Shown: positions 1 to 6,847 of the stretch, piece after piece
Position numbering within the stretch: position 1 is the stretch's first letter
Layout: every line of letters begins with the position of its first letter
Made by a program: the position numbers and the translations under genes
Notes under the pieces: model-generated
Seen by the model: the letters and a program-made list of their open reading frames with translations, nothing else
What the model was told of the DNA's origin: nothing
Databases searched by the model: none
Assembly (NCBI GenBank): GCA_023418315.1
Contig: JAEZZY010000003.1
Coordinates: 1 to 22,085 of the forward strand
Direction: 5' to 3'
Source: Bacteroidota bacterium
GTDB taxonomy: Bacteria > Bacteroidota > Bacteroidia > Chitinophagales > Chitinophagaceae
Length of the DNA: 22,085 nucleotides

Positions 1-3
1 GTT

Positions 4-343
4 ATTATAGGACAGCCTGTGCGGTTGGATGCTCGCATAAGCGAGGGAAAAGGCTGTGCGAAGCGAACCTATAATGCCACATTATGTAAACATAGCTTCC
101 CCCATTTTTTATACTGGCATAAGCGAAACGGTGGTGGTGGTTGGAGTGTAGCGTTTTTTTGTTGCTATGCTGTGTGTCGGCTTGGCTCTTTGGCTGTACA
201 GCGAAGCGAAACAGGCAATGTGCCAAATGCGTGGGAAGCATAGCCGCAAAAAATATGACGGTTAAAAATGGGGCAATGCCATAGAAGACAGACGAAGCGT
301 AGGGCTTGTGCGGTTGGGGTCTGGCTAAAGCTGTATTTTTTTT
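4..343 (+). ncRNA. Large structured non-coding element, possible structured RNA
   Basis: No credible protein is encoded here, but the bases pair extensively. Domain 1: ATTATAGG (4-11) with CCTATAAT (68-75), stacked directly on ACAGCCT (12-18) with AGGCTGT (51-57), capped by CTCGC-ATAA-GCGAG (32-45). Domain 2: CCCCATTTTT (100-109) with AAAAATGGGG (264-273), enclosing TTTTTTG (155-161) with CAAAAAA (247-253), then GCTATGCT (164-171) with AGCATAGC (237-244), and a GGCA-ATG-TGCC hairpin (214-224). Domain 3: CAGAC (289-293) with GTCTG (319-323), followed by eight T at 336-343, as an intrinsic terminator on the plus strand would be. The plus strand is G-rich, which favours G-U pairing in a plus-strand RNA. 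It also lies just past the 3' end of the PIN gene, so a 3'-UTR role or a DNA-level fold (recombination or transfer site) is possible. No known RNA family is recognised. Confidence 0.5.
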
Positions 344-352
344 GTGCGGTGG
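18..352 (+). repeat. Dispersed TGTGCGGT direct repeats
   Basis: TGTGCGGTTGG occurs at 18-28 and again, identical over 11 bases, at 307-317. A shorter copy, TGTGCGGTGG, lies at 343-352. They sit near the start, near the end and just after the structured element, in the same orientation. They could be protein-binding sites, repeated loop motifs of the folded RNA, or traces of duplication. Confidence 0.45.
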
Positions 353-362
353 CTGGGTGGGT

Positions 363-875
363 TTACTTCCAAATTTTTAATCGCTTTTCTATTTCAGCAA
401 CTAATGGCTGATTGTTCTGAAAAACGAAATTGGAAGCTACAAGTTGTTTCAATTTACTTGCTGCTTCTTTTGGGGTTAAAACAGATGTTTCAACGAGTTT
501 ATCAAAAATCCAAATCATACCGTGATATTCAATGTCTTTGTTTTTGGCACAATTCCGTAATGCCTTATCGCTACTCAATACACAAGCATTTATTTTGTTG
601 GCGATGTGTAAAACGGATTTATCGGTTTCTGACAAGGATTTTGGGTATTCTTCTGAATAAATTTCTATGAAATCCTGTTCCTGTAAATTATGAACAGAAA
701 GCCTACCAACGGACTGATAGGCTTGAAGTATTTCTTGTTGGTCGGAATATAACTCGTATAAAACTGCGGAAGTAGTGTGTATTTCTAATTCAAGATTGAA
801 AAAAGAATTTGTCAATCCTAAATCGTACAAATCAATAAAAATATTGGCATCTGTTACAGCAATTATTATTTTCAT
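363..875 (-). CDS. PIN-domain protein, probable RNase toxin of a toxin-antitoxin pair
   Basis: A 170-residue protein with a PIN-type nuclease layout. The acidic residues expected in the metal site are visible: Asp9 in VTDANIFIDL, Glu41 in VLYEL, Asp85 in SETDKSVL and Asp103 in LSSDKALRN. PIN proteins are Mg-dependent ribonucleases and are common as type II toxins; cleavage of tRNA or mRNA is the usual activity, but the substrate here is unknown. It may belong to the PIN-like DUF4411 group. It lies 36 bases downstream of the XRE/IrrE-like gene on the same strand and has no promoter of its own that I can see, so the two are probably co-transcribed, regulator first. The ATG at 873-875 is the natural start since the beta-strand leading to Asp9 begins there. 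The acidic set looks intact, so there is no sign of decay. Confidence 0.72.
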   Translation of the reverse strand: MKIIIAVTDANIFIDLYDLGLTNSFFNLELEIHTTSAVLYELYSDQQEILQAYQSVGRLSVHNLQEQDFIEIYSEEYPKSLSETDKSVLHIANKINACVLSSDKALRNCAKNKDIEYHGMIWIFDKLVETSVLTPKEAASKLKQLVASNFVFQNNQPLVAEIEKRLKIWK

Positions 876-911
876 CTCTTGAATACAGAATTATCATAAG
901 GGGTTATGGAA

Positions 912-1976
912 TTAAAACATCGGTTGATGTTCCTTTTTAAATTCTGCCAAAGATTGATTAGACAATGAAGCTGCTTTGGACATTGAAATTTGGTCTTCTA
1001 TCAAAGCCCTAAATAAAAGCTGTTCAAAACGATTGCTTTCTTCCGCTCCTTGATATTCTACTGGTTCATCTACTTTCCAATTCATTTGTTTGATTAGAAA
1101 GAAAAATTGCTTGGTGTAATGCTCATTAATGATACCACAATCTTTTGCCCGCATTACAATAGCCTGCATAGAGATACCGTATTGTTTTTTGATATTGCCT
1201 AACTCTAACGATGAAAGTTTATTTCTATGGTCGCCCAATTCAGCTTTAATGGTTTCTTCGGGTAATAACATTGCTCCTGCAAACTGATGACACAAAGTTT
1301 CTTTTTGTCGTTCGGTTACATCGCCAAATTCTAATAACAAGTGTGCTAACTCGTGTAAAAGAGTAAAACGTATTCTGTCAGGCTTGTTTATCTTGTTGGC
1401 ATTATATGCCACAACAGGGATATTACCATTTACAAAGGTTTGCAAACCGTCAAAATCATCATTAACTCTCAAATCAACAACTTTAATATTATTGTCCTCT
1501 AAGAGTTCAACAACATTGAAAATTGCTCCATTCCCTAAATTCCAAACTGCTCTTATTTTTTTTGCTGCTTCGTTTACCTGCTCGTAAGTAGTAACTTTTC
1601 CGATACCTTTTAAAGGGTTTTTAAAATCAACTGATAAACCCAAAATTTCTTCTAATTCTAAATATCGTGAAAGTTTTTCCTTAGTAATTTCTTTGATTAT
1701 TGAAGCCTCTCTCTGTGGCATCTTACTTAGCTTTCGAAATTCTACTTCGCTTAATTCCACTTTGGTAGTTCTAAAAAAGTAATCCGGGCTTACATTTAAT
1801 GCTTTGCTTAATAAGTTGATTTTTTCAGCATCGGGAATTACTTCCCCTTTCTCGTAACGATGCAATGCCTGACGAGATAACTGATTATCTAAGGCGTCAG
1901 CCAAATCTTGCAATGAAAATCCTTTCATCAAACGGGCTGACTTAAATCTTTCTGCAAATACCGCTTTCATTTCCAT
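912..1976 (-). CDS. XRE-family regulator fused to an ImmA/IrrE-type metallopeptidase domain
   Basis: A 354-residue protein in two parts. Residues about 7-65 form an XRE/Cro-type helix-turn-helix (LADALDNQLSRQALHRYEKG is the recognition region). Residues about 150-260 form an ImmA/IrrE-like zinc peptidase with HELAH at 208-212 and the family's following helix (CHQFAGAMLLPEE). ImmA/IrrE proteins cleave cognate repressors (phage immunity repressor in ICEBs1, DdrO in Deinococcus); fused to XRE they often act as the antitoxin or regulator of a neighbouring toxin. The PIN gene directly downstream fits that arrangement. The intergenic region upstream carries a -7 box and an array of TGACA motifs that this protein could bind. 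The fusion raises the possibility that it controls its own level by proteolysis. Domain calls are firm; the toxin-antitoxin role is inference. Confidence 0.8.
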   Translation of the reverse strand: MEMKAVFAERFKSARLMKGFSLQDLADALDNQLSRQALHRYEKGEVIPDAEKINLLSKALNVSPDYFFRTTKVELSEVEFRKLSKMPQREASIIKEITKEKLSRYLELEEILGLSVDFKNPLKGIGKVTTYEQVNEAAKKIRAVWNLGNGAIFNVVELLEDNNIKVVDLRVNDDFDGLQTFVNGNIPVVAYNANKINKPDRIRFTLLHELAHLLLEFGDVTERQKETLCHQFAGAMLLPEETIKAELGDHRNKLSSLELGNIKKQYGISMQAIVMRAKDCGIINEHYTKQFFFLIKQMNWKVDEPVEYQGAEESNRFEQLLFRALIEDQISMSKAASLSNQSLAEFKKEHQPMF

Positions 1977-1994
1977 TGTTTGTTTGAATTATGG

Positions 1995-2029
1995 TACAAA
2001 GGTAATACTTTTAGTTTACAAATAAGCAA
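1995..2029 (-). promoter_or_regulatory. Promoter of the XRE/IrrE-PIN operon
   Basis: On the minus strand a Bacteroidota -7 box TACCTTTG lies at 2004-1997, 21 bases upstream of the ATG at 1976. CAA triplets at 2019 and 2027 are candidate -33 elements, though their spacing (14 and 22) is not ideal. The block ACTAAAAGT-N2-TACCTTTGTA (2015-1995) recurs with the same spacing upstream of the integrase. Confidence 0.6.
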
Positions 2030-2064
2030 TAACAATGCCATTTTTTTACTCAAATTTGTAACTA

Positions 2065-2154
2065 TGACATTCTTTCATACTGACAAAACATTGAAATTCT
2101 GCCATTATTACATAATATGACATAAATTTGTCAGTTTACAATAATTGATTGACA
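2065..2154. promoter_or_regulatory. TGACA operator-like array between divergent operons
   Basis: TGACA occurs in direct orientation at 2065-2069, 2081-2085, 2118-2122 and 2150-2154, and inverted as TGTCA at 2129-2133. The pair at 2118-2133 makes a perfect inverted repeat, TGACA-N6-TGTCA. AAATTTGT occurs at 2052-2059 and 2124-2131. The array lies between the XRE/IrrE promoter and the DUF2188 promoter, as expected for an XRE dimer site controlling one or both operons. Binding is inferred from position and symmetry only. Confidence 0.5.
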
Positions 2155-2179
2155 GATTTATTATTTGGTATAAGTTTTG

Positions 2180-2187
2180 TAACTTTG
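2180..2187 (+). promoter_or_regulatory. -7 box of the DUF2188/LRAT-like operon
   Basis: TAACTTTG matches the Bacteroidota -7 consensus TAnnTTTG and lies 47 bases upstream of the ATG at 2235. A good -33 TTTG at the usual 19-21 base distance is not evident (the sequence there is ATTTA), so the promoter may be weak or depend on a regulator. Confidence 0.5.
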
Positions 2188-2234
2188 CATTCGGGTGCAA
2201 ATAGGTGCAGTCATAATTTTAAAATATAGTAATA

Positions 2235-2456
2235 ATGAAAAAAAATCAACACGTAATACCGCACGAAAAAGGTTGGGCGGTAAAAGGTGCAGGTAACGAA
2301 AGGAACACAAAAATTGTACCTACACAAAAGGAAGCTATTAACGTAGCAAGAGAGATTGCCAAAAATCAGCAATCGGAATTAGTAATTCACAACAAAGAAG
2401 GAAAAATCAGGGACAAAGACAGTTTTGGAAATGACCCACGAAACATTAAAGGATAG
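2235..2456 (+). CDS. DUF2188 family small protein
   Basis: A 73-residue, lysine-rich protein matching the DUF2188 pattern from end to end: the HVIPHEKGWAVKGAGN start, the TQKEAINVAREIAKNQQSEL helix and the VIHNKEGKIRDKDSFGNDP end. The family is predicted to be a small alpha/beta fold with no established biochemical function; members are often found on plasmids and islands. It is complete at about the normal family length. The stop is followed after three bases by the ATG of the LRAT-like gene, so the two are almost certainly co-translated. That coupling suggests a partner, inhibitor or chaperone-like role towards the second protein, but this is inference. Confidence 0.78.
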   Translation: MKKNQHVIPHEKGWAVKGAGNERNTKIVPTQKEAINVAREIAKNQQSELVIHNKEGKIRDKDSFGNDPRNIKG

Positions 2457-2459
2457 CCT

Positions 2460-2879
2460 ATGAAAGAGAAATTTTACTTAGACACATTACAACCTGCTGA
2501 CAGGTTGGTAATACCGAAAAGCGGTTTAAACTTGGTGCAACACCACGCTATTTATCTTGGAAAAGATAATTATGGCAATAGAATTTACATTGAAAACGCC
2601 ATTGGAAAAGGCGTACAACAGGTAAGTGAAGCGTACCTGTTTAGGGCTGGGTACGAACTGACGAGAGTTGAACGATTTCAAGGAGATTGGCAGCAACGAA
2701 ACACTGCCGTGCAGTTTGCGATGCAACTGATAGGCAAGCCATATAACCTACTCAACTTTAACTGTGAGCATTATGCGAACACGGTGCAACACCGAAAAAG
2801 TTACAGTAATCAAGTTGGTGTGGGACTTGGTTTAGGATTGTTTGCGTTGGCTCTTGGTGTTGGATTATCTAAAAAGTAA
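2460..2879 (+). CDS. LRAT/HRASLS-like (NlpC/P60 superfamily) protein with hydrophobic C-terminus
   Basis: A 139-residue protein with the permuted papain-like motifs of the lecithin:retinol acyltransferase family: His29 in QHHAIYLG, a proline-containing turn (GKPYNLLNF), and Cys102 in the hallmark NCEHYAN. Eukaryotic relatives move acyl groups between phospholipids and acceptors or act as phospholipases. Residues about 118-136 form a glycine-rich hydrophobic segment ending in SKK, like the C-terminal membrane anchor of HRASLS proteins, so action on inner-membrane lipids is plausible. There is no N-terminal signal peptide, suggesting a cytoplasmic, tail-anchored topology. It is translationally coupled to the DUF2188 gene. 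A peptidase or toxin role within the same fold cannot be excluded. Family call good; substrate unknown. Confidence 0.75.
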   Translation: MKEKFYLDTLQPADRLVIPKSGLNLVQHHAIYLGKDNYGNRIYIENAIGKGVQQVSEAYLFRAGYELTRVERFQGDWQQRNTAVQFAMQLIGKPYNLLNFNCEHYANTVQHRKSYSNQVGVGLGLGLFALALGVGLSKK

Positions 2880-2931
2880 TAATTATGAGTAGTCATTAGC
2901 GTTTTGATATTAGTCGAAGATACTCAATTGA

Positions 2932-3837
2932 TTATGATTTAGCTCTTTGAATTATTGTTTTTGTAAGCATTGTTTTGACAGTTTCGGGACTTAATTCCCT
3001 GCCGTCCTTATCTGTGAATGAATTTACAATAACAGCTACAAAATCATTTATATTTCCGTCAATAATGGGTTTGCCGTCTGTAAATAATTCCCTGTGTAAT
3101 TGGTAAAATATATCTACCAACTGATTGATGTTGCAGTTTATTTTTAACCTGCTGAATGCCATTGCTGCATTTTTCTGTTGCATTTGTTCAATAGAAAATT
3201 CATTTGTTAATCGGTTCAGGTGTTGAATTTGGTCTATTTCTTTTTGACATTGTAAAGAGTAATCGGGTAGTTTGGGATTTATGAAGTCTATGCTTGCCTG
3301 CTCGTAATCAAATTTTTCTTTAGTCAGGAACATAATTTTATCGGTATAATTCTGTAACTCGTCCACACTGTTTTTGGTTTCTTTAAATGAAAAGTATCGT
3401 TTCTCACATTCCGCATTTACATACTGCATCGGAAGTTTGGCTAATGTGTGTTTGTAGCCTGTTAATTCTATTTCTTTCCGTTTGCTTTCAATGATTGTAT
3501 AACATTTTATCATTCGTCCCTGATTGGTTGAACTGCTAAACAATTCTTCATTTTCAGCAATCAGTTTTTCAAATTTATTGAGCCATTTTATAGGGTCTGC
3601 AACGAAGTTGCAATGATGTGAAAAGAAATCGGGTAATTGTGCATAAGGTAGTCGAAAGACTTTATTTATCAGTGCTTGGCAATAGGTTGTATTGTCTGTA
3701 ATGTTTTCTACCAAAATATCAAACAAAGCATTTTCGGATTGTTCTTTTGGAATACTCGTTTGTTCGGGAAATTGAACAGTTTGCTTTATTTGGTATTGGT
3801 TTTCCATAGCTATATGTCTTATTCGTTCATTGTTCAA
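2932..3837 (-). CDS. Unrecognised 301-residue protein, last gene of the export operon
   Basis: I do not recognise this family with confidence. It is mostly helical and charged, with no signal peptide or membrane segment. The last ~90 residues (LKINCNINQLVDIFYQLHREL, then TDGKPIIDGNINDFVAVIVNSF and ELSPETVKTML) resemble the C-terminal region of RteC-like and other Bacteroidota mobile-element proteins; this is an impression, not a proven match. A second in-frame ATG at 3807-3805 (MENQYQIK) may be the real start, trimming 10 residues. It begins 35 bases after the stop of the second permease, so it may be transcribed with the efflux genes, or it may be an independent element gene that merely follows them. 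It is convergent with the LRAT-like gene, 52 bases apart, with no clear terminator between. Confidence 0.6.
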   Translation of the reverse strand: MNNERIRHIAMENQYQIKQTVQFPEQTSIPKEQSENALFDILVENITDNTTYCQALINKVFRLPYAQLPDFFSHHCNFVADPIKWLNKFEKLIAENEELFSSSTNQGRMIKCYTIIESKRKEIELTGYKHTLAKLPMQYVNAECEKRYFSFKETKNSVDELQNYTDKIMFLTKEKFDYEQASIDFINPKLPDYSLQCQKEIDQIQHLNRLTNEFSIEQMQQKNAAMAFSRLKINCNINQLVDIFYQLHRELFTDGKPIIDGNINDFVAVIVNSFTDKDGRELSPETVKTMLTKTIIQRAKS

Positions 3838-3872
3838 ATTGTTTTTTTGTAACCTAATCTGCTTCTTTATCC

Positions 3873-4994
3873 CTAACTCGTTTTCTTATAATTCATAATC
3901 GCAAAGCCATTCAGAAATACGGCAAAGCCTATCATAATCAGGAAATGATTTTTGATGTCGGCAAAGCCACTTCCTTTCAACACAATCATTCGCACCACTT
4001 CAATAAAGTATGTTACAGGGCTGCACTTTGCTATGATGTAAGCCCATTGCGGCATTCCGTCAAGCGGGGTGAACAAGCCACTCATCAGCATAAAAATCAT
4101 AATGAAGAAAAAAGCTACTGACATTGCTTGTTGCTGTGTTTCGGCAAATGTGGAAATGAGTAATCCCAAGCCCAATAAAGCAATGAGATAAATTGACAAA
4201 TAACCATACAACAAAAGCAAACTTCCGACAGGAACAATACCGTAAACCAACCTCGCTACAATAAGCAAGCCTACACTAAATATAAACATACCAATTACCC
4301 AAAACGGAATGAGCTTGCCTAAAATGAACTGATATTTTTTAATGGGTGTAACGTTGATTTGTTCTATTGTTCCGACTTCTTTTTCTTTTACAATGTTCAA
4401 TGCACACATATAAGCTCCTACCATTGTTACCAACACAACCAAAATGCCCGGAACCATAAAAAACCGATAGTTCATAAACGGATTGAACCAATTTGATGAA
4501 GCAACGGTAATAACAGGTGCAGTATTAAACTTATCGGGTTGCACCCATTGCAAGCGAATATCATTATTGTATGCCGAAATAATCTGTGTGAGATAAGCAC
4601 CGCCCAAACCTGCTTTTACGCCATTGATTGCATTAACGGCAATAAATAATTTTTGCTCATTTTCACGAACTAAGTTTTTTTCAAACCCCTGCGGTATTTC
4701 CAAAATCAAGTCGGATTTATCTTTTTCAATTTGACTAAATGCACTTTGAAATGAATTTCCGTAATCTGCCAATTGGAAATATCCCGAAGCGGTAATTTTT
4801 GAAATCAACTTTTGTGAGTAGGTAGAATGGTCGTGGTCAACGATTGAAATGTTGATGTTCTTTACTTCGTAATCTGCTGCTAAAGGAAGTATCAATAACT
4901 GAATTATCGGTGCTGCCAAAATCATCGGTAACAGCGACTTGTTTCGGAATATTTGCTTAAATTCCTTTTGTAGCAAAAACTTTAATGTTCTCAT
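3873..4994 (-). CDS. ABC-2 type export permease (YbhR/YbhS-like), second of two
   Basis: A 373-residue ABC-2 permease. A cytoplasmic N-terminus (LLQKEFKQIFRNKSLLPM) leads into a first membrane helix, then a large extracytoplasmic domain (about residues 45-170), then a five-helix membrane bundle from about residue 175 with the conserved coupling segment NIVKEKEVGTIEQINVTPI. The length is normal for the class. With the neighbouring permease it should form the heterodimeric channel of a tripartite drug or lipid exporter. Its ATG overlaps the TGA of the preceding permease by four bases, indicating translational coupling and paired stoichiometry. It acts in the inner membrane. Confidence 0.88.
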   Translation of the reverse strand: MRTLKFLLQKEFKQIFRNKSLLPMILAAPIIQLLILPLAADYEVKNINISIVDHDHSTYSQKLISKITASGYFQLADYGNSFQSAFSQIEKDKSDLILEIPQGFEKNLVRENEQKLFIAVNAINGVKAGLGGAYLTQIISAYNNDIRLQWVQPDKFNTAPVITVASSNWFNPFMNYRFFMVPGILVVLVTMVGAYMCALNIVKEKEVGTIEQINVTPIKKYQFILGKLIPFWVIGMFIFSVGLLIVARLVYGIVPVGSLLLLYGYLSIYLIALLGLGLLISTFAETQQQAMSVAFFFIMIFMLMSGLFTPLDGMPQWAYIIAKCSPVTYFIEVVRMIVLKGSGFADIKNHFLIMIGFAVFLNGFAIMNYKKTS

Positions 4995-6097
4995 ATCAAT
5001 CTTATTTTAAATTTTCTGATACTCACTATCAGCAAAAAGCAAGTCATTCCAAACAGGATAAGCGTTTCTTTCCAAATGGCAGAAAAGCCCAAACCCTTTA
5101 TCATTATTGATTTTACGATGATGTAATACCATTTTGACGGTACTGCATTGGCAATTATCTGAAGCGGATAAGGCATATTTTCCAATGGAAACATAAAGCC
5201 TGTGAACAGCATTGTAGGCAACATCATACCCATCATCGAAATAAGCATTGCCGTTTGTTGCGACTGTGTTACGTTTGAAATCAATAAGCCTAATGATAGT
5301 GCTGTAATAATCAGTAAGGTACTTGCTCCGAACAGTAACAGAACACTACCATTTATAGGCATATCCAAAAGTGTAACGCTCAAAATAAGTATTACGGTAA
5401 GGTTGATTAACGACAACACCAAATAGGGTATGGCTTTGGAGATGATAACCAAAAAAGGATTGAAAGGTGAAACCAACAAGACTTCCATTGTGCCTGTTTC
5501 TTTTTCCTTGACAACGGAAACTGCGGTCATCATAACACAAATCAGCATTAGCACCAATGCCATTACACCCGGCACAAAGTTGGTTGCTCCTTTCAATTCT
5601 GGATTGTACAACATTCGCAATTCGGGAACTATACGGAATGGCATTGCATTGTTTTTCATCAACTCCTGCTGATAATCCATAATGATATTGGTTGCGTAAT
5701 TGGTTAATGTGTTGGCGGTGTTGGGGTCGGAAGCATCGGCAATAATCTGTACCTGTGCTTTGTTCAGATGCAATAAGTCTTTGTTGAAATTGGCAGGGAA
5801 AATGATTGCCAATTTTATGTTTCCCTCTTTAAATGCTTCTTCAATTTGTTTGTGGCTTATTAATGTTTTCGGAATTTCAAAATTCCTGCTTGCTTCTATC
5901 TTGCTGATAATTTGTTGTGTGGCTTCATCTTTAGCATAATCGCAAATAACGATTTTGGAATTTTTGATTTCGTTTGTGAGGGCAAAACCAAATAAAACAA
6001 TCTGCACAATGGGCAAACCGAACAGCATTAACAGTGTTTTGCTATCACGGAATACGTGATAAAATTCTTTTCTTACGAATGATAAAAACTGTTTCAT
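4991..6097 (-). CDS. ABC-2 type export permease (YbhS/YhhJ-like), first of two
   Basis: A 368-residue permease of the same layout as its neighbour: an N-terminal RKEFYHVFRDSKTLLMLFG segment and membrane helix, an extracytoplasmic domain (about 45-165), and five further helices with the coupling motif VVKEKETGTMEVLLVSPF. It starts two bases after the stop of the second ATPase gene and shares four bases with the next permease. Two distinct permeases plus two distinct ATPases give a fully heteromeric transporter, as in the E. coli YbhFSR system. Substrates of such systems include cationic dyes and antibiotics; here it is not determined. Confidence 0.88.
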   Translation of the reverse strand: MKQFLSFVRKEFYHVFRDSKTLLMLFGLPIVQIVLFGFALTNEIKNSKIVICDYAKDEATQQIISKIEASRNFEIPKTLISHKQIEEAFKEGNIKLAIIFPANFNKDLLHLNKAQVQIIADASDPNTANTLTNYATNIIMDYQQELMKNNAMPFRIVPELRMLYNPELKGATNFVPGVMALVLMLICVMMTAVSVVKEKETGTMEVLLVSPFNPFLVIISKAIPYLVLSLINLTVILILSVTLLDMPINGSVLLLFGASTLLIITALSLGLLISNVTQSQQTAMLISMMGMMLPTMLFTGFMFPLENMPYPLQIIANAVPSKWYYIIVKSIMIKGLGFSAIWKETLILFGMTCFLLIVSIRKFKIRLI

Positions 6098-6099
6098 CT

Positions 6100-6846
6100 T
6101 TAATCTGATTTTCGTTTTGCTCCTCTTGCTAATTCATAAAATACTTCGTCCATTGAGTTAGCTGAATATTGTTGCTTTAAGTTGGCAGGCGTATCCAATG
6201 CTTTGATTACTCCGTCCACCATCATAGAGATACGATTACAGTATTCGGCTTCGTCCATATAGTGCGTGGTAACGAAAATGGTAATGCCCCTGCCCGCAGC
6301 TTGGTAAATCAAATCCCAAAACTGCCGTCTTGTAACAGGGTCAACGCCCCCTGTGGGTTCGTCCAAAAACACAATTTTAGGCTCGTGTATGACGGCTACC
6401 GAAAACGCTAATTTCTGTTTCCAACCCAACGGCAATGAAGCCACTAATTTTTTTGCTTCGCTTTTCAATCCCAATGTTTCAATCAGTTCATTGCTTTTTT
6501 CTTTTAACTGCTTATCGGATAAGCCATATATACCGCCAAAGAATTGTATGTTTTCTATTACCGTTAAATCTTCGTACAATGAAAATTTTTGGCTCATATA
6601 ACCGATGTGCTTTTTGATGCTTTCTGTTTGTTTGTAAATGTCAAAACCTGCAATGGCAGCATTGCCCGATGAGGGTGTAGAAAGTCCGCAAAGCATTTTC
6701 ATTGCTGTGGTTTTACCTGCACCATTCGCACCTAAGAAACCAAATATTTCCCCCGCATATACTTCAAACGTAACTTCGTTTGCAGCGATGAAATCGCCAA
6801 AACGCTTGGTTAGCTTGTCTGTTTTTATTACTACTTCGTTTGTCAT
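6100..6846 (-). CDS. ABC transporter ATPase with degenerate signature motif
   Basis: A 248-residue nucleotide-binding protein. Walker A is GANGAGKTT (39-47), the Q-loop is GYMSQKF (Gln86), Walker B and catalytic Glu are in KIVFLDEPTGGVD, and the H-loop His195 lies in TTHYMDEA. The signature LSGGQ is replaced by SLPLGW (137-142), a substitution I associate with YbhF-type ATPases. It therefore holds a complete set of ATP-contacting residues on its own face but offers a weakened signature to its partner. It begins one base after the preceding ATPase and is followed two bases later by the permeases. It would sit at the inner membrane as one half of an ATPase heterodimer. Confidence 0.9.
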   Translation of the reverse strand: MTNEVVIKTDKLTKRFGDFIAANEVTFEVYAGEIFGFLGANGAGKTTAMKMLCGLSTPSSGNAAIAGFDIYKQTESIKKHIGYMSQKFSLYEDLTVIENIQFFGGIYGLSDKQLKEKSNELIETLGLKSEAKKLVASLPLGWKQKLAFSVAVIHEPKIVFLDEPTGGVDPVTRRQFWDLIYQAAGRGITIFVTTHYMDEAEYCNRISMMVDGVIKALDTPANLKQQYSANSMDEVFYELARGAKRKSD

Positions 6847-6847
6847 A

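Noticed and set aside
4..75. Integron attC site
   Set aside because: The paired arms recall attC folding, but there are no matching core boxes (GTTRRRY / RYYYAAC) at the ends and no cassette layout.
5..243. Open frames of 74-78 codons on both strands in the structured region
   Set aside because: Composition is low-complexity and unlike a protein (His-rich and Cys-rich runs), the two frames overlap completely, and the base pairing explains the sequence better.
2179..2188. GTAACTTTGC as a CTnDOT-type attB core (GTAnnTTTGC)
   Set aside because: It matches the pattern but is the -7 box of the DUF2188 operon; the CTnDOT target itself resembles Bacteroidota promoters, so the match is expected.
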